Position numbers and translations under genes: made by a program. The notes beneath the pieces were generated by a model. It was not told the origin of the DNA. It worked only from the letters and a program-made list of their open reading frames with translations, and ran no database searches. Positions 1 to 9,729 of a stretch of 64,000 nt of DNA are shown piece by piece. Source of the DNA: Gottfriedia acidiceleris (GTDB lineage Bacteria; Bacillota; Bacilli; Bacillales; Bacillaceae_G); contig NZ_SCFN01000017.1 of NCBI RefSeq assembly GCF_004138285.1, positions 56,909 to 120,908 of the forward strand, written 5' to 3'. How positions within the stretch are numbered: the stretch's first letter is position 1; every line of letters begins with the position of its first letter.

Positions 1-273
1 CATTACCCCCTCGATGACGGAAATATCCGCCCCATTACTTGCTCGGTTGACAATTTCTTTGACCATCTCGTGGTTGAGCATCCAGCTGTCAATGTTTCTT
101 GACGTTCTCCCCGTGACCGCCGTATGATAGGTCGGATCGATATAATCTGGACCGCATTTAAAGCCCTGAACGGTATAGCCTTTTTTCCTTAAAGCAGACA
201 TCAGCCCGATTGTCAGCGTTGTTTTTCCGACACCGCTGCCTGTCCCTGCAATTAAAAGTCTACGAGTAGACAT
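1..273 (-). CDS. cbiA: Cobyrinate a,c-diamide synthase CbiA (N-terminal part, cut by window edge)
   Basis: Only the first 91 codons are inside the window. The N-terminus carries a P-loop of the form [10 protein letters not shown] near residues 10-19, followed by KCGPDYIDP, which is typical of the CobB/CbiA glutamine amidotransferase family. This family amidates the a and c carboxyls of cobyrinate with ATP and glutamine in the cytosol. The ATG at 273 is preceded by GAGGAGGG about 8 nt upstream and lies 17 bases after the cbiG stop, so it is the last operon gene visible here. Family assignment is firm; completeness cannot be judged. Confidence 0.93.
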   Translation of the reverse strand, partial: MSTRRLLIAGTGSGVGKTTLTIGLMSALRKKGYTVQGFKCGPDYIDPTYHTAVTGRTSRNIDSWMLNHEMVKEIVNRASNGADISVIEGVM

Positions 274-290
274 TCTATTTCCCTCCTCTC

Positions 291-1411
291 TCAATAGGGA
301 ATCACCGCTACTGATATGGTGACATTACCTGATTTCTTCTTCATCAACGTTAGATGTTCCGCTGCGCTGTACAATAAGGCAGCCGGCTCACTGACGCCGT
401 ATGCACCGGTAAATTTAAAGACTGTTTCAGAAGGGTTCTGAAGTTTAATGGAGTTCAATTCATCTGGTGTGTAATAAATAAACTCCCAACGGTTTTTTTT
501 CACCACTTCGAGCAGTCCCGCTTCATCCTTTTTTAGATCAATCGTGCAAACTGCTTTGACACTTTTTTTGAAAACCCTAATTCCTCAAGCGTTTCGTCGA
601 TTACTGCTTCGATTTCCGCTGCAGTGGTCCCGCGGTTGCAGCCCAATCCAAGGACGATCACCTTTGGTCGATATAAAACACCATTATGTAAAATCTCCGT
701 ATCGTCTTCGGATAAATTCCGATGGGTTACTACTAAGGCAGCATCTGGCTTTGCGGCCAGCGCTTCTTGGATCGATGAATACGGCTGAATATTTCCTGGT
801 AGCGGCCGGTCATATGGCCACCAGTCTTTTTCGCCTGACTCCTGAACCACGGCGATTTTTTCTTCGTTCACAACCGAAGCGCTAACGGGCGTCAGCTTAT
901 CAGCCGAGTCCCAAATCCAGCCAAATCGTTTCCCGAACAAATCAACCGCAATCGTTCCCTGTACATCTGAAGCTGTGGTAATAATGGGACGGGCATGTAG
1001 AGTGGCCGCCACTTCTTTCGTTAGTTCATTGGCACCGCCGATATGGCCTGACAGCACGCTGATCACATGTTCGCCCTTGTCATCGATAACGACAACCGCA
1101 GGATCTGTTTTTTTATCCTTTAAAATAGGTGCAATCATTCGTACCACGGCCCCAAGGGAAATGATAATGATCAGCCCCTTATAGGCCTCGAAAAGAGAGG
1201 GCAGAAGAAGGCGAACGCTCCCGGTAAATAACTGGATGTCCTTGTTCTTCTCATCTCCTTTTTCAAACTTCGCCATATAGTACACATCGGCATTTTGAAA
1301 CGAATGTCCCAGCTTTCGAGCCAGTTCGACCCCATGCTTTGTAATGGCGACAACCGCATAGTCCCCCTTCTGCTGGATGACCGCCCTTTGCGCTTCTTGC
1401 AGCTCGATCAT
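291..1411 (-). CDS. cbiG: Cobalt-precorrin-5A hydrolase CbiG, split by an apparent -1 frameshift at an A7 run
   Basis: CbiG opens ring A of cobalt-precorrin-5A and releases acetaldehyde. The upstream frame (1411 down to 533) encodes the N-terminal and central CbiG domains, then enters the C-terminal domain at GLGCNRGT and stops after about 20 more codons. The rest of that domain, including [12 protein letters not shown], is in another frame ending at 291. Reading -1 after the run of seven A (573-579 on the plus strand) joins the two smoothly and gives about 373 residues, a normal CbiG length. The run is a possible slippery heptamer A AAA AAA. It could be a sequencing error, a real mutation, or frameshifting/transcript slippage. 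The start ATG shares one base with the cbiF stop (TAATG). Confidence 0.85.
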
Positions 1412-2184
1412 TACGATTCCACCCCCCTGCGGAATCCGTGTGTAAACTTTTTGTCATAAAGCTTGGAACGATAATCTTGTTCGTGGATGTTTTCATCCAG
1501 CGCCCATCCTGCTAAAATCATCGCCTGTTTACGAATCCCGTTTACCCGCATATCCTCGTCTAAGCGTTCCAGTGTGGTCCGGACAATTTTTTGATCTGGC
1601 CACGACGCTTTATAAACAACCGCAACAGGAGTATCCTTGCTCCATCCTGCCCCGATCAATTCCTTGACAAGTTTCTTCGTTAACGTCGCACTTAAGAAAA
1701 GCGCAATCGTGCAATTATGTTTTGCTAAATCCGCCAGCTTTTCAAATTCTGGCACAGGTGTCCTACCCTCGGCTCTTGTCAGGATCACGGTTTGGGTTAA
1801 ATCAGGAATCGTCAGCTCAGCTTGAGCGGCCGCGGCGGCCGCAAACACAGAGCTCACACCTGGAACAATCTCTATTTCGATTCCTCTCTTCTTTAACAAG
1901 ACGATTTGTTCCATAATCGCCCCATAGACAGCCGGATCGCCCGTGTGTACACGAACAACCTTTTTCCCTTGTAGAATTCGGTCAGCCATGACGTCAACCA
2001 TTTCTTCTAAGTGCATCCCGGCGGTTTTCAATATTTCGGCGGAAGGTTTTGCTTTTGCAATTAAGTCTTCGTTTACAAGAGAATCCGCATATAGAATAAC
2101 ATCTGCTTCCTGAAGATGCTGAAGACCTTTTACCGTGATTAAATCTGGATCACCCGGTCCGGCACCAATGATATAAAGCTTCAT
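1411..2184 (-). CDS. cbiF: Cobalt-precorrin-4 C11-methyltransferase CbiF
   Basis: The 257-residue protein begins YIIGAGPGDPDLIT, the SAM-binding loop of the tetrapyrrole (corrin/porphyrin) methylase family. It also has RVHTGDPAVYGA and EIVPGVSS, the conserved blocks of this fold. Length, position between cbiL and cbiG, and overall sequence agree with CbiF, which methylates C11 of cobalt-precorrin-4. The start ATG overlaps the cbiL stop by four bases (ATGA), so the two are probably translationally coupled. Confidence 0.95.
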   Translation of the reverse strand: MKLYIIGAGPGDPDLITVKGLQHLQEADVILYADSLVNEDLIAKAKPSAEILKTAGMHLEEMVDVMADRILQGKKVVRVHTGDPAVYGAIMEQIVLLKKRGIEIEIVPGVSSVFAAAAAAQAELTIPDLTQTVILTRAEGRTPVPEFEKLADLAKHNCTIALFLSATLTKKLVKELIGAGWSKDTPVAVVYKASWPDQKIVRTTLERLDEDMRVNGIRKQAMILAGWALDENIHEQDYRSKLYDKKFTHGFRRGVES

Positions 2185-2882
2185 TTTCTCACCACCATTA
2201 GTGTTAAATATTCAAGCTCAGCTCCTTCGAGCTCATCTGCCCTCCAAATAATTTCTTCATCCGATGTTACCTTTGTGACGACTGAAGCCTTGTCAAGCAA
2301 ATCTAAATCTCGTAATACTTCTAGCATTAAATCAATCACTTTCGCTACTTTTATAAAAATGACACAATCATTGTCTTGAATGACTTTTTTCATGGTTTCA
2401 TAGTCTTCCCGTGCTGGAACAATTGCCACATGCTCATCCCCATCTGCCAATGGAATTCCCAGCCTAGAAGCCGCCCCATTGATGGACGAAATCCCCGGAA
2501 CAACTTCAATCGGAACTTGCGGATACTTCTGCTGCATCAAACGCATCATATGAATAAACGTGCTGTATAAAAGAGGGTCCCCTTCAGTTACAAAAGCAAC
2601 ATCCTTTCCCTCCTGCAGCTTCGCCCATACATTTTCCACGGTTTCCGTCCATTTTCTTTCTAATGTGGCTGGATCCTTTGTCATTGGAAAGACAAGGCCC
2701 AGCATTTCTTTTTCGTTCGACTGAAAATAGACATCAATGATTCGATGGGCATAACTTTTGCTGCCCTTTTGTTTTTTCGGATATGCAATCACTGGTGATT
2801 CCTTTAATTTACGGAACGCCTTAACGGTAATGAGCTCTGGATCCCCCGGGCCAACCCCAAGGCCGTATAATGTACCTAACAT
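2181..2882 (-). CDS. cbiL: Cobalt-factor II / precorrin-2 C20-methyltransferase CbiL
   Basis: This is a tetrapyrrole methylase of 233 residues with GLGVGPGDPELIT near the N-terminus, FVTEGDPLLYST in the middle and EVVPGISSINGAA, as expected for CbiL, which methylates C20 early in the anaerobic pathway. I chose the ATG at 2882 because AAGGGGAG lies about 7 nt upstream and the product then starts right at the first beta strand. An ATG at 2906 would add eight residues overlapping the end of cbiET and lacks a better ribosome binding site. Confidence 0.93.
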   Translation of the reverse strand: MLGTLYGLGVGPGDPELITVKAFRKLKESPVIAYPKKQKGSKSYAHRIIDVYFQSNEKEMLGLVFPMTKDPATLERKWTETVENVWAKLQEGKDVAFVTEGDPLLYSTFIHMMRLMQQKYPQVPIEVVPGISSINGAASRLGIPLADGDEHVAIVPAREDYETMKKVIQDNDCVIFIKVAKVIDLMLEVLRDLDLLDKASVVTKVTSDEEIIWRADELEGAELEYLTLMVVRK

Positions 2883-2884
2883 GT

Positions 2885-4090
2885 TTACTCCCCTTCCTTG
2901 CGCCATGCTTCAATTATGTAAATCGGATTTAATGCATCAAATCTTGTCAAATTCAAAATGGGCTTACTTCTGGATATTTGAGCAAGCGTAATGTTCGTCT
3001 CATATCCCCGCTTTTTAAACACAAGCATCGCTTCTGATAGATTTTCAATTGTGACGGCATTTAAGACAATGCGTCCACACGCTTTCAAGCGGCTACAGCA
3101 AATATCCAAAATGTCTTCCATCCCACCTGCCGTCCCGCCAATAAATACCGAATCCGGATCCGGGAAGGTTTCTAGTCCCTCTGGTGCTTTCCCATGGACG
3201 AGTGTTGCATCCACACGAAACTTTGCTAAATTTTGCTTACAGTTTTCTAAGTCGCCCTCGTTCTTTTCGATGGCAAACACTTGTCCTTCCCTGGCGATTT
3301 TCGCAGCCTCAATCGCAACAGAACCTGTGCATGTCCCAATATCCCAAACTGTGCTATCTTCTTTTAACCTTAGGCCGCTAATGCTTAGTGTCCGAATTTC
3401 CTTTTTTGTAATTAAGCCCTTATCTGGTTTACGCTGTAAAAATTCCGAATCGTCAATGCCAATCGGCCAATGTGGGCTTTCCCCCTTTTTCTTAAGAATT
3501 ACTACATTGAGCGGTGAAAACTCTTCATCCTTCATTTCAGAAAGGGTAAACCAGCGGCATCGTTCCTTGTCATTGCCAAGGTTCTCGCCCACAAACGCTT
3601 CATATTCAGTCATGCCAAAGGAAAGCAAATATTGAGCGATTTTATTTGGGGAATTTTCTGTGTCGGTTAAGATTGCGACTGTTTTTTTTCCATCCACTCG
3701 CTGTGCCAACCCTTTTATACTCCTGCCGTGAACACTAGTAAAATAAGCATCCTGCCATCTTTCTTTCATTCTGGCAAAAGCAAGCTGGATTGAACTTATA
3801 TATGGATAAATATCCAAATCGATTTTAGAAGATAAATAGCTTCCAATTCCATAGAATAACGGGTCTCCTGAAGCTAGAATCACTACGTTTCTAGTCTCCG
3901 ACTGCAACCGTTCCACTAGAGAATAAAGCCCGCCTTCAATCGCCATTTTTTCGCCGGCGAATTCAGAAAAAAAAGAAAGCTGTCTCTTTCCTCCTATTAA
4001 TAGTTCACTTTCATTAATCCACTTTTCGTACATCGGGAGCAGGCTGACTTTCCCTTCATCCCCAATGCCGATCATTTTAATTGATGCCAC
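2885..4090 (-). CDS. cbiET: Fused cobalt-precorrin-7 C5-methyltransferase / C15-methyltransferase-decarboxylase CbiET
   Basis: The protein has 401 residues in two domains. The first half (about 1-200) is the CbiE tetrapyrrole methylase, with MIGIGDEG at the start and [13 protein letters not shown]. The second half (about 210-395) is the CbiT Rossmann methyltransferase, with [17 protein letters not shown] as SAM-binding motif I. Together they methylate C5 and C15 and decarboxylate the ring C acetate. The start is ambiguous: a GTG at 4090 overlaps the end of cbiD, while an ATG at 4075 would remove five residues and still leave MIGIG at the N-terminus. Neither has a convincing Shine-Dalgarno sequence at normal spacing. 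Confidence 0.93.
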   Translation of the reverse strand: MASIKMIGIGDEGKVSLLPMYEKWINESELLIGGKRQLSFFSEFAGEKMAIEGGLYSLVERLQSETRNVVILASGDPLFYGIGSYLSSKIDLDIYPYISSIQLAFARMKERWQDAYFTSVHGRSIKGLAQRVDGKKTVAILTDTENSPNKIAQYLLSFGMTEYEAFVGENLGNDKERCRWFTLSEMKDEEFSPLNVVILKKKGESPHWPIGIDDSEFLQRKPDKGLITKKEIRTLSISGLRLKEDSTVWDIGTCTGSVAIEAAKIAREGQVFAIEKNEGDLENCKQNLAKFRVDATLVHGKAPEGLETFPDPDSVFIGGTAGGMEDILDICCSRLKACGRIVLNAVTIENLSEAMLVFKKRGYETNITLAQISRSKPILNLTRFDALNPIYIIEAWRKEGE

Positions 4091-5180
4091 TCTTTCGCAC
4101 CGCCTTTCCTAACAATTGCCCCTTCATGGTATATAGGGTGGTATCTATGTCGATCCCACCATCGACTTCCTTTAACGCAGCGAGGCAGCAATAGTCGCTA
4201 AGCATTTCGAAAAAGGATAGGTGGCCCTGTGCTGCCATCAAATCACCAACCTGTGATGCCGTATTGGCAGTTCGAATTTCCTCGACCAGGGTAGCATCAG
4301 CACCGGTACGGCTTGCCACCTCAGCTAAAAAATCAAAATCTATCGGGGCACTTTTTGAGTGGACCATCATGATCCCCATTGCCACTTTTGAGAATTTCCC
4401 CATCATGCCGACCATCGAAACTCTCTTTACCCCTTGCTTCTTGCATTGTTTAAGGGTAAACCCGACAAAGTCACCCATTTCGATAAAAGCTTCCTCAGAC
4501 AGCTCAGGGAATTGCTTTATGGCATTTTTCTCGCTCCGCCCGCCTGTTGTAATGACTACGTGCTCGCAGCCACTTGCCCGGGCAACACTAATAGCCTGGA
4601 TGATACTGGCTTTATAAGCGGCTGTGGAAAAAGGAACGACAATCCCGCGAGTTCCGAGAATAGAAATCCCGCCAATGATTCCTAAGCGTCCATTGAGTGT
4701 TTTTTTGGCGATTTCTTCACCCGCTGGTACGGAAATGACGATTTTAATGCCTCTTGTAATCCCGAAATCTTTTAATACCCCTTCGGCTGTCTCGCGGATC
4801 ATCCTGCGGGGAACGGGGTTAATCGCGGCCTCGCCGACAGGAACGGGCAAGCCGTCCTTTGTAACGCGGCCAACTCCAATTCCCCCATCAAGCACAATGC
4901 CTGGTTCATCGAGCCATGACACAGTGGAAACAATCAAGGCCCCATGGGTGGCATCTGGGTCATCCCCCGCGTCTTTTATCGTACTAGCTGTAGCCGTTTG
5001 TTCCGTTACTTCACAACTTTCTACCTGGAAGGTTGCAAACCGCTTAACGGGCAAGTATATCGTTGATTCTGTTTGCGGTTCACCGGTAATTAATGCCGTC
5101 AGCGCTGCTTTGGTGGTTGCTGTTGCGCAGGCCCCAGTCGTATATCCTTCCCGCAGTTTTCCTTTTGGTACTTCCTGCAT
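4077..5180 (-). CDS. cbiD: Cobalt-precorrin-5B C1-methyltransferase CbiD
   Basis: The 367-residue protein starts with [19 protein letters not shown], the hallmark N-terminal motif of CbiD, and contains [15 protein letters not shown] and ITTGGRSE, also conserved in the family. CbiD methylates C1 with SAM in the anaerobic corrin pathway. It starts directly after cbiC and its 3' end overlaps cbiET by 14 bases. Length is normal and no defect is seen. Confidence 0.95.
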   Translation of the reverse strand: MQEVPKGKLREGYTTGACATATTKAALTALITGEPQTESTIYLPVKRFATFQVESCEVTEQTATASTIKDAGDDPDATHGALIVSTVSWLDEPGIVLDGGIGVGRVTKDGLPVPVGEAAINPVPRRMIRETAEGVLKDFGITRGIKIVISVPAGEEIAKKTLNGRLGIIGGISILGTRGIVVPFSTAAYKASIIQAISVARASGCEHVVITTGGRSEKNAIKQFPELSEEAFIEMGDFVGFTLKQCKKQGVKRVSMVGMMGKFSKVAMGIMMVHSKSAPIDFDFLAEVASRTGADATLVEEIRTANTASQVGDLMAAQGHLSFFEMLSDYCCLAALKEVDGGIDIDTTLYTMKGQLLGKAVRKSGIN

Positions 5181-5183
5181 GGG

Positions 5184-5831
5184 TTATCCCCGTTCAGCCA
5201 TAATGGAAATGGCATTTAATGCGGCAACGGTCACGGTACTGCCACCTTTCCGGCCAATATTGGTGATGAATGGGATATCGAGCTTAGCTAGTTCTTCTTT
5301 TGACTCAGCCGCAGAAACAAACCCAACAGGCAATCCAATGACAAGACCAGGTTTTGCTTCTCCTTCTTTAATCAGGCGGATAAGTTCGAGTAAGGCGGTT
5401 GGGGCATTCCCAATGGCAAAAATACCGCCATCTGCTTCTTTGATCGCCTTCCGCATCGAAATAATCGCCCTTGTTGTATTCAGCCGTTTGGCTTCCTGGA
5501 TGACATCCGGGTCGGAAATATAGACTTTAATTTCTCCTCCGAATTTTTGAATTCGTGCTTTATTTGCCCCGCTTTGAATCATTTGAACATCTGCAACTAC
5601 CATTTTCCCGCTCCGAATCGCCCGAATACCGGACTGAATTGCGTCAGGATGGAAGAGGACGCTTTGCCCAAGTTCAAAATCAGCGGATGCATGGATGATA
5701 CGCTGGACAACTGGATACTGATCCTCAGTAAAAGGGTGCTCCCCAATTTCTTCATTAATCATTTCAAAACTTCTACCTTCAATCTGTTCCGGTTGGACGG
5801 TTAACGGTTTAAATTCAGTACGAAAATCCAT
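5184..5831 (-). CDS. cbiC: Cobalt-precorrin-8 methylmutase CbiC
   Basis: CbiC moves the C11 methyl group to C12 to give cobyrinate. The sequence has RIIHASADFE, containing the catalytic histidine, then VVADVQMIQSGA, GNAPTALLELI and GLPVGFVSAAESKE, all typical of CbiC/CobH. I start the gene at the ATG at 5831 (215 residues) because AGGAGTGAG stands just upstream and the family begins near here. The open frame extends to 5942, but those extra 37 codons overlap the end of cbiJ and look non-coding. Confidence 0.94.
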   Translation of the reverse strand: MDFRTEFKPLTVQPEQIEGRSFEMINEEIGEHPFTEDQYPVVQRIIHASADFELGQSVLFHPDAIQSGIRAIRSGKMVVADVQMIQSGANKARIQKFGGEIKVYISDPDVIQEAKRLNTTRAIISMRKAIKEADGGIFAIGNAPTALLELIRLIKEGEAKPGLVIGLPVGFVSAAESKEELAKLDIPFITNIGRKGGSTVTVAALNAISIMAERG

Positions 5832-5847
5832 TTCTCTCACTCCTGTA

Positions 5848-6645
5848 TTAAAATGATTGTTCTGTTGTGACAATTTGTGTGGAACCAATCTTTTTATGTA
5901 ATTCTGTGATGACATCGATAAAATTAGCATAGACGGTGCCATAATTCAGTTTCGGGCGGCCAATAAGGATAACCTCAATCCCCAGTTCCTTGGCTGCTTC
6001 CACCTTTTCATCGACCGATCCGACTTTCCCACTCTCTTTAGTCACCATTAAGGTCACGCCATATTGCTTATATAGGGCTTTGTCGAACTCTTTTGAAAAT
6101 GGGCCCTGGATCGCAATAATATTTTTCTGTGGCAGCCCTAGTTGCTCACATTTTTCCATATTATCCATACGAGGCAGCATCCTGGCGATCAAGCGAATGT
6201 CCGGGTTACCTAATAGTTTTTCTGTGAAAATTTGAAGCGTCTTGCTGCCTGTCGTCAGCATCACCACGCCTTTATTGGCCAATGCAAGCTCCGCAGCCTC
6301 CTCGTAGCTTTCGACGACTTTCATTTTGTCATATTGGAAATTTTGTGACTCCCGTTCATATCGAATATAGTGGATTCCCGCTGTTTCGGACGCCTTGATA
6401 GCGTTTTTCGAAGCTTCTTCCGCAAACGGATGACTGGCATCGACAACCGCTAGAATACCTTTTGTGTCAATCAACTCCACCATGTCCTCATCCGTTAATC
6501 TGCCTACTTGAACACATATACCTGACTCCCTTAATTCAACCGCTGCATTTTCTGTGACAACTGAGGCCAAGAGATTAAAGCCCTCCTTTTTTATTTCTAA
6601 AGTAAGGGCTCTTGCATCACTTGTACCAGCTAATACGAAAATCAT
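5848..6645 (-). CDS. cbiJ: Cobalt-precorrin-6A reductase CbiJ
   Basis: The 265-residue protein begins with IFVLAGTSDARAL, a nucleotide-binding motif typical of CbiJ/CobK, and contains VVDASHPFAEEASKNAI and LLTTGSKTL, also conserved. CbiJ reduces cobalt-precorrin-6A with a pyridine nucleotide. Its ATG overlaps the cbiX stop by four bases (ATGA), indicating coupling, and cbiC follows 16 bases later. Confidence 0.93.
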   Translation of the reverse strand: MIFVLAGTSDARALTLEIKKEGFNLLASVVTENAAVELRESGICVQVGRLTDEDMVELIDTKGILAVVDASHPFAEEASKNAIKASETAGIHYIRYERESQNFQYDKMKVVESYEEAAELALANKGVVMLTTGSKTLQIFTEKLLGNPDIRLIARMLPRMDNMEKCEQLGLPQKNIIAIQGPFSKEFDKALYKQYGVTLMVTKESGKVGSVDEKVEAAKELGIEVILIGRPKLNYGTVYANFIDVITELHKKIGSTQIVTTEQSF

Positions 6646-7574
6646 CCTCTATCTCCAGCCTTTTGCACCGCATGTTTGTGATCATGGTGATGATCATGTT
6701 GATGATCATGGTGATGCTCATGGTCATGGCCGTGATGATGATCGTGGTCATGATGGTGGTGATGATCGATATGTTCCATCACATTAAGACGGTATTGGCA
6801 GGTATCACAGTTCATCTTCACTTCATCACGAAGGGCTTCTTCCACCCGATCTATTAAAATCGTCTGTAATTTTGGATGATAACCAAAATAGTCAGCCAAC
6901 TTAATTTCAACCGCGGAATATTGATTTTGAATAGGTACCATCATATCTTCTAACCGTTTAATCAGGATGCCAGTGAATAGAAAGTAAGGCAGGATTACTA
7001 CTTTTTTTGCTCCAAGCTTAATACAGCGCTCAATCCCTTCGTTCACAGAGGGATTGGTCACCCCCATAAAAGCAGGTTCGACGATTTTATAGTTTGTTTT
7101 TTCCCATAGTAATCTAGCAATTTTATATAAATCACTATTCGCATCAGGATCGCTTCCGCCACGTCCTAACAAAAGGACAGCCGTATCGTCTTCGATGGTT
7201 TCTACATTCTCGCCAATTTCTATTAATCTAGTTTTTAGAATTTCAAATGTTTCCTCATGAACACCAATTGGTCGGCCATAAGTAAATTGAACAAGCGGAT
7301 ATTTATTCTTTGCCTCATCAATAGCTGCTGGAATATGAATTTTGGAGTGTCCTGCCTGTAAGAGCATGATCGGAATCAAGACAATATGGTCGGCACCTTT
7401 CTCCACACATAGATCGATGCCTTGATTCACCGTTGGTCGTTCAAATTCTAAAAAACACGTCTCGACCAGGAAAGAACCTTCCCAAGTCTTTCTCATCTCA
7501 CGGATGAACTCACGAACCTGCTGATTTCCCTCTTGATCTCTACTTCCATGCCCCACAAATAAAATTGCTCTCAA
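6642..7574 (-). CDS. cbiX: Sirohydrochlorin cobaltochelatase CbiX, long form with Fe-S motif and His-rich tail
   Basis: CbiX inserts cobalt into sirohydrochlorin, the committing step of the anaerobic route. The N-terminal half has FVGHGSRD with the metal-site histidine at residue 9, and a second chelatase-like half follows, so this is the two-module long CbiX. Near residues 262-270 is MNCDTCQYR, the CxxC region reported to bind an Fe-S cluster in P. megaterium CbiX. After it comes a tail of about 34 residues made almost only of His and Asp, a likely cobalt store. The start is TTG at 7574 with GGAGG about 8 nt upstream. Confidence 0.95.
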   Translation of the reverse strand: MRAILFVGHGSRDQEGNQQVREFIREMRKTWEGSFLVETCFLEFERPTVNQGIDLCVEKGADHIVLIPIMLLQAGHSKIHIPAAIDEAKNKYPLVQFTYGRPIGVHEETFEILKTRLIEIGENVETIEDDTAVLLLGRGGSDPDANSDLYKIARLLWEKTNYKIVEPAFMGVTNPSVNEGIERCIKLGAKKVVILPYFLFTGILIKRLEDMMVPIQNQYSAVEIKLADYFGYHPKLQTILIDRVEEALRDEVKMNCDTCQYRLNVMEHIDHHHHHDHDHHHGHDHEHHHDHQHDHHHDHKHAVQKAGDRG

Positions 7575-7636
7575 AATATTTCCTCCCCTTTGTTTGTAAA
7601 TGCCTTACCTTCCAATTACCGCTAGACTTCTCTCCC

Positions 7637-9262
7637 TTATTCCCCGCAAACAGCTGCTTCGATCTTAAGATTTGGTGTGATATCCTGGTACACAAAACCT
7701 TGAACTTCTTTGACCCGTTTAAAAAATTTATAGAAACGTTCATTTGGATACGCCTTTTGTTGGTACTCTTGAACAATCCCCTCTATGACCCCGACAATTT
7801 TGTCCGGTGCGATTCCTTCAGCTACGATTTGGCCATTATGAGCGGTTCTTCCAGCTGTCTTGGCTCCTAAAAATAAATCAAACGCTCCCTTACGATAGAC
7901 AATGCCAATATCTTCTTTAACGGCTCCATAACAGGCCATACCGCAGCCATTCACACCAAGTTTCAATTCTTTTGGGAGTTCCATGCCGCCAAGCCTTTCT
8001 TGAAGCTCATTGGCATAAGGGATGGAATCCTTCTTTTCTCCGTCACAAAAATCACAGGCTTTTACGGTTAATACATCGCCAACAGGTGCAATTAAAAAGT
8101 TGGCTGCAGTTAGTTTTTTAATAATCTCATCAGGCTTAGAGGTTAAAATTTGCAGCTTCATAAAATGGTCTTGTGTGTATTCCATGACTCCTTCTTCTCC
8201 GACAATTTCGGAAAGAATAACCATCTGATGCGCGGTAAATTTTTTATTGGCGACACCAGGGCTGACCGCTACCTCAAAAATAGATTGAAAGTCTTGCTTC
8301 ACAATTAAACCTTGGGTTCGTCCATAGGTCTCACCAAGGATCATTTGCAAGGCTTCCTCAGCCAACTCTCTTGGCGACTCTTTCACTGAGGTTGGGGTGA
8401 CTAGTTTCTTGTTTACCGGCATTACATCTTCCATTTGCTCCAGTGCCCATGGTTCGGCTTCCTTTTGCAGACGCTGATGCGGTTTCAACGGCTGAATTGC
8501 CTGATTTAATGTATACTTCCGCTGATAACCACGCGGAGTGATCATCAATTCATCGTAGAAAAATGTTGAAGAGTTGCCTATTAAAACGGTAGTTAACATG
8601 CCAATTTCATGTTCTAACATTTCTTGTAAATTTGTTAAGACGATCTTTTGACTATCACGGTATGCACTCTTTACCAATCCTACAGGGGTGTCTGGCGAGC
8701 GGTATTTTAATAGAATTTTTTGTGCTTCCATGATTTGCCGTGTTCTTCTCCCGCTTTTTGGATTGTATAGGGCAATCACAAAATCAGCTTGAGCGGCCGC
8801 TTCGATTCGTTTCTCGATCAAGCTCCAAGGTGTTAAATGGTCACTTAAGCTAATCGTACAGGCATCATGCATGACCGGCGCGCCTAATAAAGCAGCACAG
8901 GAGTTGATGGCAGAAATGCCAGGGACCACCTCCACATTTACCCCTGAGTCTTTTTTCCAGCCTTTTTCAATTAGCACTTCGTAAACAAGTCCTGCCATTC
9001 CATATACACCGGCATCACCGCTCGAAATAACAGCTACCGTGTAACCGAGCTCAGCTTGTTTCACAGCCTCCTGGGCACGGCTCACTTCTTCTGTCATTCC
9101 TGTGCTGATGATTTGCTTTCCAGCTATTAATCCCTTGATTAAATCAACGTAGGTTTTGTAGCCAATGATGATATCACTTTCTTGGATGGCTTCCTTTGCC
9201 CGTCCGGTAATATGTTTTTCATCACCAGGGCCAAATCCAATAACCAATAATTTGCCTTTCAC
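7637..9262 (-). CDS. cbiH60: Cobalt-factor III methyltransferase CbiH60 (CbiH fused to a ferredoxin/nitrite reductase-like domain)
   Basis: Residues 1-240 form a CbiH/CobJ tetrapyrrole methylase (VIGFGPGDEKHITGRA, ISSGDAGVYGMAG, EVVPGISAINS, LYNPKSGRR), which methylates C17 and contracts the ring. Residues from about 310 to 541 resemble the sulfite/nitrite reductase ferredoxin-like half-domain: VKACDFCDGEKKDS, then NGCGMACYGAVKEDIG, giving cysteines suited to a 4Fe-4S cluster. The 60-kDa fusion is known from P. megaterium, where the C-terminal cluster domain assists ring contraction. The reading frame is intact at 541 residues. Confidence 0.95.
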   Translation of the reverse strand: MKGKLLVIGFGPGDEKHITGRAKEAIQESDIIIGYKTYVDLIKGLIAGKQIISTGMTEEVSRAQEAVKQAELGYTVAVISSGDAGVYGMAGLVYEVLIEKGWKKDSGVNVEVVPGISAINSCAALLGAPVMHDACTISLSDHLTPWSLIEKRIEAAAQADFVIALYNPKSGRRTRQIMEAQKILLKYRSPDTPVGLVKSAYRDSQKIVLTNLQEMLEHEIGMLTTVLIGNSSTFFYDELMITPRGYQRKYTLNQAIQPLKPHQRLQKEAEPWALEQMEDVMPVNKKLVTPTSVKESPRELAEEALQMILGETYGRTQGLIVKQDFQSIFEVAVSPGVANKKFTAHQMVILSEIVGEEGVMEYTQDHFMKLQILTSKPDEIIKKLTAANFLIAPVGDVLTVKACDFCDGEKKDSIPYANELQERLGGMELPKELKLGVNGCGMACYGAVKEDIGIVYRKGAFDLFLGAKTAGRTAHNGQIVAEGIAPDKIVGVIEGIVQEYQQKAYPNERFYKFFKRVKEVQGFVYQDITPNLKIEAAVCGE

Positions 9263-9315
9263 ACTATTACGCCACCTTCCACAATTTCAAACTAGAATCC
9301 AGCTACTATCCGCTG

Positions 9316-9699
9316 TTAAATCTTTTCTTTAACCGCTTTTTGTATTCCTTCGATGCATTCCGACCCTTCTGGATGTATGAATCCAGCTTCGGAATATTGA
9401 TAGATCGAATGCTCCTGAAGGCAATGACCTTCCGCCAGATGACGCTTTACAATCGTAGTTCCCACTTCTGGGGTTACGTTTTTATACCAAGTCCCTGAAG
9501 GATAGACGATGGCAACGGGTGCATCCTTACATCTCCCATTGCATCTCGTTCTTGTAGTATGTATGATTGAATCTAAGCTTAAATTTGTGATTTCATTCCG
9601 TATCGCTTGTGTCGCTTCCTCCCCACCCTTTCTCATACAGCTGCTGCCGTTACAAATGAAAACATGGTGTTTCGTCCCTTGTAAATTCCAAGTAGTCAT
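9316..9699 (-). CDS. cbiW: 2Fe-2S thioredoxin-like ferredoxin CbiW
   Basis: This short protein (127 residues from the ATG at 9699) has HHVFICNGSSCMRKGG and later TRCNGRCKDAPVAIVYPSGTWY. The four-cysteine pattern is that of thioredoxin-fold 2Fe-2S ferredoxins such as CbiW, the first gene of the P. megaterium cobalamin operon. It may supply electrons to CbiH60 or CbiX; that role is inference. AAGGAG lies 8 nt upstream of the chosen ATG. The terminator of the second riboswitch ends about 30 bases upstream, so it directly gates this gene. Confidence 0.9.
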   Translation of the reverse strand: MTTWNLQGTKHHVFICNGSSCMRKGGEEATQAIRNEITNLSLDSIIHTTRTRCNGRCKDAPVAIVYPSGTWYKNVTPEVGTTIVKRHLAEGHCLQEHSIYQYSEAGFIHPEGSECIEGIQKAVKEKI

Positions 9700-9729
9700 G
9701 TCACACACTCCTTTTTGTTTTTTTTCATA

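Noticed and set aside
544..885. Plus-strand open frame of 113 codons over cbiG
   Set aside because: It lies antisense to conserved CbiG sequence and has no protein-family features or ribosome binding site.
2991..3635. Plus-strand open frame of 214 codons over cbiET
   Set aside because: Antisense shadow of a firmly identified gene; serine/proline-rich composition typical of a reverse-complement frame.
4624..5523. Plus-strand open frame of 299 codons over cbiD and cbiC
   Set aside because: Spans the boundary of two conserved minus-strand genes and is explained by their codon pattern.
5831..5942. Extended N-terminus of CbiC
   Set aside because: The extra codons overlap the end of cbiJ; a good ribosome binding site precedes the ATG at 5831.
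6660..6780. CAT/GAT-rich tract considered as a CRISPR or tandem repeat array
   Set aside because: It is a coding low-complexity tract with no spacer structure.
6554..6857. Plus-strand frames rich in Asp/His/Gly or Met over the end of cbiX
   Set aside because: They are the complement of the His-rich CAT/GAT tract of CbiX.
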